From positions 44,139,169 to 44,203,168 of the forward strand of contig OX485806.1 in the NCBI GenBank assembly GCA_950295325.1: a stretch of 64,000 nucleotides of DNA. The letters are read 5' to 3'. The translations under genes and the position numbers were made by a program. The stretch is from Polytrichum commune. Taxonomy: Eukaryota; Streptophyta; Polytrichopsida; Polytrichales; Polytrichaceae. The notes beneath the pieces were generated by a model. It saw only the letters and a list, made by a program, of their open reading frames with translations. It had not been told where the DNA came from and searched no databases. Below are positions 1 through 10,546 of this stretch, one piece after another. Position 1 is the stretch's first letter. Each line of letters begins with the position of its first letter.

Positions 1-590
1 GGATCATGGTTCGATGAGGAAATGTGTTGGTCCAATCAGTCGTCTTTGGTTCGCCGACGCAGAGTCTTGGGTGCCACAAAATCAGGAGATGAGTATCTTG
101 TCCTACTGCCCTATAGCAAAGGGTAAGCTGACGCAGGTGCATTAATGACCAAGATAGCTTACAGCGACAAATTGCACTAAGGATGGTGTTCAGAGTGAGT
201 TGGGAAATCCCGGGTCAGGGGATTGTCCGGGAATTGGGAAGTCTTCTTCCCCGCATCATTTGGTGAATTCGTGGATGGGTGTGAGTATGGTTTTGCCACC
301 AAGTGGCCAAGTTACACACTCAAGCATGAGGTTAACCCAATTTGATTAGGAGTGAGAGCTGGCAGAGCGGTACGCACATCTCGTCCTCCTGCGTGCTTCC
401 TTCACTGAAATTGCCCTTGTAGGCATAAAGAGTGGTGGTGTGGTAGATGCAGAAGGGTGTTATGTTTGTTGCAGATAAGGAGGAGGATCTCTTGGGTGAT
501 CCAAGGGAGCTGGTAAGTGGGGGCCTCGCCCTCGGCCGACAGTCATGGGGTTCCCTCGTCTACCTGAGAGTTGCTGATGGAGGTCCCTGG
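1..590. other. Unassigned sequence left of the family A LTR
   Basis: I find no convincing coding region, terminal repeat or RNA gene here. The base composition is more balanced than in the AT-rich spacers to the right. It ends where a sequence resembling the start of the family A LTR begins. It could be flanking DNA into which family A inserted, or internal sequence of another element that runs off the left edge of the window. Confidence 0.3.
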
Positions 591-3109
591 TGTTAAGTGC
601 ACATTTAAGACCAATTCATAGAGCACTTCAAGTAAGAAGAGGTAATTGAGCAAAGCAAGGTTAGCAGTTGAAGCAAGTACAAGGGAACTGTGCAAAGGAA
701 AATTAAAGCAAACAGGTTAGTAGTTAAAAACAAACACAAGGGAACTAAGCGAGCATGTTAGCAATTGAAGCAAGCAAGCAGGTTAATGGAACTGTGCAAC
801 AAGGAAGAGCAGCTTGTGCAACAAAGGAGAGCAGCCTCTGCAACAAAGGGATAGCAGAGTATGCGTTAAAGGGGCAGCCGGTACAACACAGAGCGAGAGC
901 AACAAAGTAACTGTGCGAGAAAAGATGCCAGCATGGGCGATAAAGGAGAGAGCCGGCGCGGCAGAAGAGACAGTCTAAGGGAACTGGTAGCCACGCAGAA
1001 GAAAGAGAGAAGTCCTTACCACAGAGCTAAGACCCTCGGCCACGGGCTTAGGGTTTAGGCCACGGGATTAGGCTTACGCGTGGGATTAGGTGACTTACGC
1101 GCGGCTAAGGGGTTCCTTTTAACCGCGGCTTTAGGACCGCCAGGGAGTATTGGAGGAGGATTAGGATTTTGGATAAAGGAGACATTATGAATATAGGATT
1201 TTGGAGACATTTGATTAATATACAAGGAGGCATTATGAACATATAGGCAAGAATGTAGGATTTTGATCAAGGATGATTTTGATTAATATACGAAGAGGCA
1301 TTATGAAGTTATTATATAGATAGAATGTAGGATTTTGAGGAAGCATGATTATGATAAGAATTTTAGATTCTTAAGCTACAAAAACATTAAGAAGAATATA
1401 GGACTAGAGTACATTCTACGAGTATTTTCTAAATACCAAGTATCGGAATTGAATCAATCAAGCACAAAGATTTGATTGACTCTCAAGGAGAAATATAGTG
1501 AAATCTTGGTATTAAGAACATTAGAGTAGTGAAACGGTTATAACCGTTTATGATAGATATCATCTACATATGTCGGAGATAGTTAGTTATCTAGGAAAGT
1601 GGAGTTAACAACCACTCTTTATATAGATTTTTAGATAGATAGAAAAGACTATATAAGGGAAGTGATTTAGGAGACTTATACCTCATTTTCTACACAACGA
1701 AGTTATCTTAAATTTGAATGTCAAAAACACTTGAGTTTCCTTTGTATCTCTCCTCTTGGAGCACCTTTGCAATACACTATCTTTTTCACAAATGTGTGTG
1801 TGACCTTTCTCTCTCTCTTTCTCAAATTGAATTACGAGTTGTCAATTGGTACTTGTGACTTAAGAAGAGAGTAGGTGTTTTGAGAAAGAAATCAAAGCAT
1901 TAGTGCGAGGGTGAGAACAAAGCGCTCAAGAATAGTTGGAGTATCAATGGAACTTTGAGAGAAGTTATTACGAGAAAGCAAATTGATTGAAGGAAACAAG
2001 ATTGTCTCTCAAAGTGGAACTTATCATTGAACTTCTCAAAAGGGAATTATAAATATACATGTGATTGTATGTTTGAAGAATTATATGCATGTTATGGATG
2101 ATCAAAGTGAAACTTCTTAACGATTACAAATTCCTTCAAAAGAGGAGGAACTTATTATCATAAACTACATAATTGACTTACAAGTATTATGCATATTATA
2201 ATATATAACATATGTTTGAATATCGAACTTATTTTATGATTAACAATAATGATGAAGACATAAAATTACATCAAAGTTTGAATCTATATGAATGAAGTAA
2301 TATTGATATGAAATAATCTACTTACTACAATTGTTATTGGAATTTCTTTCTTTAAGTTTCTTTGTGAGTTGTTGGATGTCATTATAAGTTGAAAGAGTTC
2401 TCTCTCTTGAACAAACACACAAGAGAGTAATGTAAGAATGATGTTCTAATCTTCTCGTCATCAAGAAACACTTTGTAGTAAAAGTGTTTCTTCTCTTAAG
2501 ATACTTTGTGAATTGTTGGATGTCATTAACAATCAAAGAGGAGTTCTTTCTCTTGAATAAACCTCAAGAGAGAGTTATAATTATTCTTGTCATTAAAACA
2601 CTTTGAAGTTAAACGTGACATTGCAAAACAATCAATGATGTGTTCATGAAATTATAACTACTATATGCATATATATCAAGTTACAATATTATAAGTAGTA
2701 ACACTTGAGCTTAAAAATGAAGACTCAAGAATATTAGATATTCTTCATCATTATAAGATTACTATCAATTGTGTGATTAATGTTTATGAACTACTAACCT
2801 TAAGGATTCATACAACTTATTGAACACTATATTATTATCAAGGATATTGTTACACCTCTTGAAGCTTTCTTTAAATCAATGGTTCTTATTATCAATGATG
2901 CCTTACATTGAGAGTAAGAATTAAAATAACAAGATTTTGTTCATTCCAATAATTATATTCATATCATAAGGAGAATAGAAGGATTATTAATTCGAGACCG
3001 AACATATTAATGAGGCACGGTAGTTCTCAAGCGAATATAAATTTATGTGATGTCTCACCGTGAGTCTTCTTGAGCTAAATTGCAAGGGAACGACCCACGG
3101 GGTGCATCA
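591..3109 (+). repeat. 5' LTR of an Ogre/Tat-like Ty3/gypsy element (family A)
   Basis: From about 1030 to 2850 this sequence is repeated at 34500-36327. The match is close (roughly 95% by eye) in the last kilobase and poor in the first third. The proposed start, TGTTAAGTGCACATTTAAG, resembles the better-defined start of the other copy at 34364 (TGTTGAGAACAACATTAAG). The proposed end, GGTGCATCA, directly precedes a primer-binding-site-like sequence. At about 2.5 kb it fits the large LTRs of Ogre/Tat elements. It contains an internal, diverged direct duplication of about 150 bp (around 2355 and 2500), a palindrome and a TATA box. The right end is firmer than the left end. Confidence 0.75.
1532..1657 (+). 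promoter_or_regulatory. Candidate LTR promoter: MYB-type palindrome plus TATA box
   Basis: A perfect 18-bp palindrome, AAACGGTTATAACCGTTT (1532-1549), lies 100 bp upstream of TATATAAG (1650-1657). Both elements and their spacing are preserved in the second LTR at 35010-35027 and 35127-35134, although the sequence around them has diverged. AACGG cores are known binding sites for plant MYB3R-type factors (M-phase-specific elements). That this drives transcription of the element is inference. Confidence 0.5.
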
Positions 3110-3112
3110 TTT

Positions 3113-3130
3113 TGGCCACCATGCTGGGGA
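3113..3130 (+). other. Primer-binding-site-like sequence
   Basis: TGGCCACCATGCTGGGGA lies three bases after the LTR end. It resembles the TGGCGCC-GTTGCCGGGGA type of primer-binding site that I recall from plant Athila/Tat retroelements, with several mismatches. The match to a particular tRNA 3' end was not checked. Its position between the LTR and the first ORF supports the call. Confidence 0.5.
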
Positions 3131-3345
3131 TTCTTGCCATTAATGTGTTTCGGTAATTTAAATGTGAAGGGGTAATTTAATGTGTCTCGGTGTTTTAAGT
3201 GTGAAAAGGACGAAAGCGGAGGTTCTTGGCGAATGAGTTAACTAAGCACGAGGAAAATTACGCCAAGAAGAGCGGAGAACCGCAACGTCATATCTACCAA
3301 TTGGAACTTAACACGATTCGTAGATAATGCGCCTTACTAGTAAGA

Positions 3346-3976
3346 ATGTCAAATGAGAAGAGACATACGGAAGACGACCGGGAGATACGTGATACGTTGA
3401 ATGAATTAAACTTCATCACTTTTTGCGAGGCGATACTCAAGGATATCGAAACTCAAGAGAAATTCTATCAAGTGGAGATTGAGGAGTCCCTACTTTACAA
3501 ATTGTGGCACACAACGGGAGAAATTTCTAATGAACAACAAACAAATTTGGAACTTTAACTCAAAGGAGAAGATAGTGAACGACCAAAAGGAACTAATATC
3601 AAGTTGGCCGTGGGAATATCCCGATTACATCAAAGAATCTAACAAAGCGGAAGAATGGATTAGCACCAAACGATTTCGTGACTTAATGGTATGTATGAAC
3701 CGAGTATACATCGATCAAGCGTGGAGAAGTTTTGAAGAAAGGCGGATTAGTTTCACGTACTGATCGGAGTTTGAGAGAAGAATCAAAGACTTACCCGAAG
3801 AATTACAAGCCATCATCTTTTCTAAAGTGTGGAACAAAAGCAAGGATACATTGTGGGAATGCATGCCGGGAACAACAAAACAAAGTGGGTACCATTATAA
3901 TCTAGAAGGGTTCTTTTACGACCTATACTACACACGAGTAATGGTACCGGCTACAATCAATGATTCCTTGGTTTGA
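3346..3976 (+). pseudogene. Pre-gag ORF1, copy 1 (broken) of the Ogre-like element
   Basis: This decayed coding region lies between the LTR and gag. It aligns along most of its length with the ORF that follows it. Shared blocks are WPWEYP (about 3608), RF-DLM-M-VY, FTY then SEFERRI (about 3750-3785), EELQA-IFSKVWN, GYHY-EG-Y-LY-RVM. The reading frame changes near 3550. An in-frame TGA at 3761 replaces what is CGA in copy 2, and the frame ends at TGA 3974. Ogre retrotransposons are known to carry an extra ORF1 of unknown function upstream of gag, which this matches in position. No domain of known function is recognised. The N-terminal part is charged (MSNEKRHTEDDREIRDTLNE). Confidence 0.65.
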
Positions 3977-4577
3977 GAATATCCATTGCCGCGATAACTT
4001 ACGAGAAAGATTAGAAGAAGGATCCGAAGAAAAGCATTTAATCGGACCACTTGAAGCCTCACATGTTGAAAGAGCGATTTTGAGAAAAATTGAAAGATCA
4101 AACGTGAAAGGAGTATACGTGATTGATGATACTATAGAAGACATTGACACTAAAGGAATTGTGAGTCATTGGCCTTGGGAGTACCCGAAGTTTAGTTGGG
4201 ACGAAAAGGTACTAACTCAATACGAAGGAGTAAAGAGGTTCCATGATTTGATGTGGAACATGCACAAAGTTTATAAGACAAAAGCAACCAAGAACTTTAT
4301 CAAGAAACAAATCGGATTTACTTATCGATCGGAGTTCGAGAGGAGAATCTACGAACTACTGGAAGAACTACAAGCAAAGATATTCTCAAAAGTGTGGAAT
4401 CACGGGAGAATTGGAATCGGAAGGTGGGCAAAAGGCGCCACAAGTCATAGAGGGTACCACTACCCGCAAGAGGGATTATTATACAACTTGTACTTCGAAA
4501 GGGTGATGATAAAACTTTACAACGGACTAGAGAAATTGGAAAATAGTGAGCGAGGGTTGATCAAGTTAAACGAGTGA
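3960..4577 (+). CDS. Pre-gag ORF1, copy 2 (205 aa, intact) of the Ogre-like element
   Basis: This is an uninterrupted 205-codon frame that overlaps the end of copy 1 by 17 bases in another frame. Recognisable blocks shared with copy 1 are WPWEYP (residues about 70-75), RFHDLMWNMHKVY, GFTYRSEFERRI, EELQAKIFSKVWN and GYHYPQEGLLYNLYFERVM. The protein is rich in Lys, Glu and Arg, with no signal peptide or membrane segment. Its function is unknown; the ORF1 of Ogre elements is also uncharacterised. It is the only full-length frame among the pre-pol genes here, so its true start could be this ATG or a fusion to copy 1 in the ancestral element. The 149-bp repeats and gag follow downstream. Confidence 0.65.
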   Translation: MIPWFENIHCRDNLRERLEEGSEEKHLIGPLEASHVERAILRKIERSNVKGVYVIDDTIEDIDTKGIVSHWPWEYPKFSWDEKVLTQYEGVKRFHDLMWNMHKVYKTKATKNFIKKQIGFTYRSEFERRIYELLEELQAKIFSKVWNHGRIGIGRWAKGATSHRGYHYPQEGLLYNLYFERVMIKLYNGLEKLENSERGLIKLNE

Positions 4578-4627
4578 AATTTAGAATCCATTGGGGAGGA
4601 AGAGAAAATTGTATTAAGAGATAGTTT

Positions 4628-5200
4628 GTCCTAAGAACCGTACTAGCGAAAGGATGAATATAGATGCACATAGTTGAAGCCGGGAGGGCCGACTAGGGTG
4701 ATCTAAGATCATGCTAAGTAGTGTTAATGTACGACAAAGAGGAAGGGAAAACTAATTGAGTCAAGAAGAATAGTGTGTCCTAAGAACCGTACTAGCGAAA
4801 GGATGAATATAGATGCACATAGTTGAAGCCGGGAGGGCCGACTAGGGTGATCTAAGATCATGCTAAGTAGTGTTAATGTACGACGAAGAGGAAGGGAAAA
4901 CTAATTGAGTCAAGAAGAATAGTGTGTCCTAAGAACCGTACTAGCGAAAGGATGAATATAGATACACATAGTTGAAGCCGGGAGGGCCAACTAGGGTGGT
5001 CTAAGATCATGCTAAGTAGTGTTAATGTACGACAAAGTGGAAGAGAAAACTAATTGAGTCAAGAAGAAAAGTGTGTCCTAAGAACCGTACTAGCGCAAGG
5101 ATGAATATAGAATGCACATAGTTGAAGCCGGGAGGGCCAACTAGGGTGGTCTAAGATCATGCTAAGTAGCGTTAATGTACGACGAAGAGGAAGACACTAG
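4628..5200 (+). repeat. 149-bp tandem repeat, about 4 units, ending inside gag
   Basis: The motif GTCCTAAGAACCGTACTAGC starts at 4628, 4777, 4926 and 5075, an exact 149-bp spacing. Units differ by only a few substitutions. The last unit has one extra base, giving a 150-bp ATG spacing. Each unit carries an ATG (4727, 4876, 5025, 5175). The first three open 10-codon mini-ORFs (MYDKEEGKTN, MYDEEEGKTN, MYDKVEEKTN), each closed by TGA. The fourth is the start of gag (MYDEEEDTRE). Leader tandem repeats are common in plant LTR elements; the embedded start codon is the odd part. Confidence 0.9.
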
Positions 5201-8200
5201 GGAGCGAAGTCGTTCGCCGCCATCTAGGAGAGAGGCCGAGGCCGAACGAAAGCATATTAATTGTATGCAACATGGAGTAAACCCCAATAGTGAGGAAGGA
5301 AGAGCCGAGAGGCAAAGAAGAGAGAGAGCGAAACGATACGAAAGACGGGCAAAACAAAGAGCCGAAGGTCTTGATGTATCTAGATCACCGTCCCCATCAC
5401 TAACAAACGATAACCTAGACCGACCATCACCCTATGAATACGAAAACATAAATAGAGAAGAGCAAGGAGACACCGTCACTCCATTAGGAACATTCGAAAC
5501 AAACACTAGAGAAGGGATACACCGGAATATTAATTTTGATCAAGACACACAAGAAAGCATAGTAGAGAACGAAAATTCAACAACAACTCAAAATGAGGAA
5601 CCAACATCAAGACAAGTCAACCAAACATTTGAAGAATTTTTGCAACAAGTAAGGGCTAGTGAGCAATTATTTGACTATAGAGTACTGATTAATAGCACAA
5701 CAAGATCCGAGACAACGTCATTAGGGACGAATATTGGAAGTTCCGGAGGAGGAAGAGGAAGTGGAACTATAGCCATGTCGGGAGGAGCGCCACCCCCGCC
5801 TAGAAGAGGGAAGATACCTCTTCCTACATACAAAGGAAAAGAAGATCCGGACAGTTACATACAAGAATATGTCAATATATGTCATGCCAACCACGAAGGG
5901 ACCGATGCGGAGAAACTAAGATTGTTTCCGGTGACTCTTAAAAAGAAGGCACTAGAATGGTACACTCAATTTCCCGCGAATCACTTTGTGAATTGGAATG
6001 ATTTAAAGACGACTTTTATCCAACGATTCTGATCAACCAAATCGGAAGGGGAGATCATCAACAACTTGTCACATGTAAAGCAAAAGAAAGATGAATCGGT
6101 GGAAGAATTTTATGAACAAGTAATGGTAGCGGCCGCTAAAATTCAACCCGCACCGGGAGAACAAATTAGGAAAACTTGGTTCATAAATGGGCTAAGGAAA
6201 GAATACGAGAAGTATGTAAACATTTTACCAAGTGATACCTTGGAGGAAGCACTAGCTTCGGCACAAAAGATTGAGATGAGCAAAACGAAAAAGGAAAGGA
6301 TGAGAGAAGACGATTCAAGTGGAGATTCAAGTAGCGATTCTGATGATGATACAAGAAGAAGGAAGAAAAAAGGAAAGGCTAAGAAAGCCGATATTACTAA
6401 GGATGATTTAAAGGCTCTTAAACAAGAGATAGAGGAACTAGCCATTGGCACTTGGAAGTTTAGGACGGGAGTCACTTGCCGGAGATGCCGCAACGAAGGC
6501 CATTATTCAAATGAATGCCAATTAAAGAGTTGCTCGAATTGCAATAGCACTACTCACAATACAAATGAATGTGTTTATGATGGAAGAAGGCGAGAAAGGA
6601 GATTTGGAGTGAATCAAGTACAACCACAATTAAACAACAACCGGAGAAGGGCGGGAGCCGAGCCTCCGAGATTTAGAGATGAAGAGAGACCGCGGTTCGG
6701 GGAGAATCGGCGAGATATGAGATACCCCTATCAAGGGAGAGATAAGCAAAGGGATGAAGAATACCCCTATTACAGGCAGGAATACCGAAGAGGAGATCGG
6801 TACCCGTACGACAATTGCCGGAGGGAAGCAACATACCCCTACCGAAGCCAATACTACCCAAGGGAAGAAGCATACCCCTTTACAGGCAGCCCTAGAGGAC
6901 CTATTAATCACGGAAGATTGGAATACCCTAGGGATGTGATGGACAACAATGGCCAAAAAGCCGCGCCAAGAATCGGGTACACTGGCCTACCGCGACGGGA
7001 AGGCAACGCCGACGAGTGTTATTATTGTCATCAACAGGGTCAGAGAAAGCCGGAGTGCTCATTGTTTAGGAAACATCAAGAAGAAGCGAATGATTACGCG
7101 AAGAAGCCCACGGTGGCGGCAAATGTAGTGACACCAAGTGTGTGTGTGATGACGAGAGCCCAAAGAGCGGCGAAAGAAAACTCTAAGGAAGAGAGTGAAT
7201 CGGAAGATGAAGATGAAGGAGATGATAGAAAGAGCGAAGACTCAGAGAATAGCGATAGTGATGATGAAAAGGATACCATAGAGGTTATGGATGATGAAAG
7301 TGAAGATGAGCCAAAGTCACAGGAGGTGCGGGATGCACCGGAGGACTTGAATTGGAAGAAGAATCGGGAGATTCACCACAAAGGAAGTGGAAATGCCAAG
7401 ACGCCAAGGAGAAGGCGAAAGGAACTTAAGTCACAGGAGGTGCGGGATGCACCGGAGGACTTAGAACGGAAGAAGAATCGGGAGATTCACTATGAAGAAA
7501 GCGAAGAGTTTAGTGAGAATGAGAATGAGCCAAGGAATAGGCGAAAAGAACATGAGTCACAGGAGGTGCGGGATGCACCGGAGGACTCGGAATGGAAGAA
7601 GAAGCGGGAGATACACCGCCAAGTAACGAACACAATCAAGGAAATACAACGGGAAGCGGGCGAAGATCTACTAGAGCCAGAAGGTCTTGCAACGGAGTAC
7701 CAGACGTCGTCTAGGAGAAAAACGACGGAAGAAGAACCCCGATCGAGGGTAGGACAAATTATTCGAAAAATACTAGATTCAACTCAAGCAAATATCACAA
7801 TAGGGAAACTTTTGGAGATAGCCCCTTATTGCAAAAGAAGCGTAATGGAAGCAATTTACACGAAAGGGCGAGATGAGAGGGAAGTCCCTCAAACATATCT
7901 CGTAGCCACGAAAGACTTTGATGAAGAAATGCTGATGATCGTGATATGGACTAAGAATCGACGAATACCAAATGTGTTACTAGATGGAGGATCGGGAATT
8001 AACATTATTACGGACACCTTGATGGAGAAGTTAGGAATTGGAAAACAACTTGAAGTGGCACCATTTACAATCAAAATGGCGGATCAAAGAAAAGTAATGC
8101 CACTAGGAATCATCAAAAATTTGAAAATCACAATTGGAGGTTTGACCTTTAAGGTCACCGTGACGGTAATGAAGATGGAGAATCAAGAAAATTGTTACTC

Positions 8201-9245
8201 AATGCTACTTGGACGACCATGGCTTAAGCAAGCACATGCCAAGCATGATTGGGGAAGGAGTCAACTAGTTCTATATCAAAATGGAATAGATGTATGTATT
8301 GGTACTAATCAAAGACCAAAACTTCCGGATTCATCAAGACCAATCAATAACGAAGGTTTTGATTGGGAAGCCGGATTAACCGATGAAGAAGAAGAAGTAG
8401 TTTATCAAGCTTATCCAAGTTTACATTACATAGCGGATGTGGAACTTGATGGATTGAAGCAATTATATGAAACCGACTGCAATATGGTTATGACAAGCGT
8501 CGAAGGAGAGAAGGTGGAGAATATCAACAAAAAAAGACCTAAAACGAATGCCAAGAGAAAGGAGAGACAAGTCCCTAAGCTCAAAGAAGGAATTCCAAAA
8601 CAAAAGGAAGACATGGGAAAGAAACCGGTTTATCCATCTCACTTTTATGAGATGAAGGAAGGAGAACAAACAATTGACCGAACACCGGCATCCGAAGCGG
8701 TGAAAGGAAAAATAATCGCCGGATGGACTATCGAAGATGAAAATATGATAAAGGAGATTAACCTTGGGACAACGGAGGATCCCAAAATGGTACGAATAGG
8801 AAAGGAACTTGACCCTACCTATGAAAACCAAGTGATTGAGATACTAAGGGATTACAAGGATGTATTCGCATGGACGTATGAAGACATGAAAGGGATACCA
8901 CCCCACATTTGTAAACATAAGATAGAGCTCAAACCAAATACCAAGCCGATCAAGCAAAGTAGATATCGAATGAATCCGAATTATGCGGCAAAGGTGAAAG
9001 AGGAGATCGACAAATTGCTCAAAGTCGGATTCATCTACCCGGTAGATAGAGCGGAATGGCTCTCACCTATAGTGATAGTACCAAAGAAAAATGGGAAGTT
9101 AAGGGTGTGCGTAGATTATCGAAAACTCAACGGAATGACAAAATCTGACCCATTTCCATTACCATTCACGGAGGAGATTCTTGAGACGGTAGCCGGACAT
9201 GAAATGTTGTCACTACTAGACGGGTTTAGTGGTTACAATCAGGGA
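5175..9245 (+). pseudogene. Gag-protease-partial reverse transcriptase polyprotein of family A (Ty3/gypsy, Tat/Ogre-like)
   Basis: One reading frame, broken only by TGA at 6030 inside the capsid domain (probably CGA mutated to TGA), runs to about 9245. In order: an Arg/Ser/Glu-rich N-terminus; a Retrotrans_gag capsid domain (about 5800-6260, with ALEWYTQFP and WNDLKTTFIQRF); zinc knuckles CRRCRNEGHYSNEC and CSNCNSTTHNTNEC (from about 6478); Tyr-Pro-Tyr-rich repeats (6720-6900); a third knuckle with His replaced by Gln (CYYCHQQGQRKPEC); an acidic stretch; three repeats of SQEVRDAPED (7317, 7431, 7557); the aspartic protease (NVLLDGGSGINII, then LLGRPWL); and the N-terminal half of reverse transcriptase (VDYRKLN, LLDGFSGYNQ). 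The catalytic DD box, RNase H and integrase are missing because the sequence changes to family B at about 9245. Confidence 0.88.
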
Positions 9246-9250
9246 GAAAT

Positions 9251-10546
9251 GTGGGGCAAGCCCCACAAGCACTTACCGATTCGGGACCTAGGCCATTAGT
9301 AGTTAGAGAGCCGGCGCCACTACTAGCTTTGCCAGCTCCTCGGGTGGAAACTCAACTTCAAGATGTCGAGAAGAGGTTGGAAGCCGGTCAGGTAGGATTT
9401 CAGGAGGCCATGATGAAGCAAATGCAAAGCCTGACAAATCAGATGTCCTTGATGATTAGAAGTCAGCGGTCTGGCCCTCCACCTCCAATAGAGTCAGAAA
9501 GACACTCTTCAGGGTTGTGGTGTGTCTAGTGCGGCCAACCTGGCCACACTAAGCAGTTTTGCAGGATGGTAGGCGGTCCACCTTCACACAACCAAAGAGG
9601 ACAAGGCCAAAATAGTATGGTCAGGGTAATTTTAGGGGACCTCCTAGAGGACAAGGTGGACAGAGTGGTGTGAGGAAGGAGTTTCATCCTTCTTGTGGAA
9701 GGTGGCACTCCCCTGGACAATGTTGGTCGGAAAGACAAGGATATGGTTGTAGCAATTGTGAAGGCAACCATCCTGCCGACGAATGCCGTCAGTCGGACAA
9801 AGTCATTAGGTTGCCTCACCCCGTGGCCAATCCGTACCAACAAGCGAGGGACAATTTGAGAGGTGCCAGGCCACAGGGGGACCTCCTAACAAACTAAGGC
9901 CACCTAACCTCTATTATGACCAAGGGAATGCTAGGCAAACATTCCATCCTCCAGAAGGTTTATATATGGCGAATGGTTACATTCCTATACATGGTAGACT
10001 CCTAGGTCCACAGATTCAGGACAATAGAAGGCAAGGTCCACCCAATGACTCAGGACCGTCAAATTCCCATCCGGATGAGGCTTTCTTTCTCCAATTGACA
10101 CCTGGGGAAGAGCAAAACCAATGGCCTCCTAATGCTATCGTGATCATTTACGAGTTGAAAGGGTTTGATGAGGAAGCTAAACCATTAGCTCCAGCACTTG
10201 CAATCACCACTAGGGCCATGCGGAGCAATATCCAAGCCGAGAGGAAAATAGAGGGCCAAGAGGAATACTCCTAAGATGAGGCCCCCCATCTTTCGGATTT
10301 AGAAAGAGTGGCTAGAACGGCTAGGAGGATTGCCAAGGCCTTAGAGCAAGAGAATGAGGTTCTCCAAGGTAGAGAAGGGCCACCTATCATTCACGACTTA
10401 AAGGCTAATGAGATGGGAGAGTGAAAAGGACCTGGGATCCCTGGGAGGAGTTTGAGGGAGTAAAGAAGGCAAGGTCGGAGAGACAAGAGGGATATGATTT
10501 GTGGGCTGACCTTAGTTTGCTCAAGGCCGACATCACGTTTGGATAG
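9251..10546 (+). pseudogene. Gag region of a second Ty3/gypsy element (family B), broken
   Basis: This gag piece is spread over several frames. It opens with a Pro/Gln-rich stretch and a Met/Gln-rich coiled segment (MMKQMQSLTNQMSLMI). A CCHC knuckle follows (C-V-stop-C-GQPG-H-TKQF-C, about 9520-9560) and is itself interrupted by a TAG at 9527. Two further Cys/His clusters come next (CGRWHSPGQC, CSNCEGNHPADEC, about 9690-9790). Further frames run to 10274 (TAA just after it), and the signal then shifts frame at about 10420 (DPWEEFEGVKKARSERQEGY). No LTR or gag start is present, so the 5' end is lost at the junction with family A. Confidence 0.7.

Noticed and set aside
4628-5200. CRISPR-like array
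   Set aside because: The units are contiguous 149-bp tandem repeats without variable spacers and lie in a plant retroelement leader.
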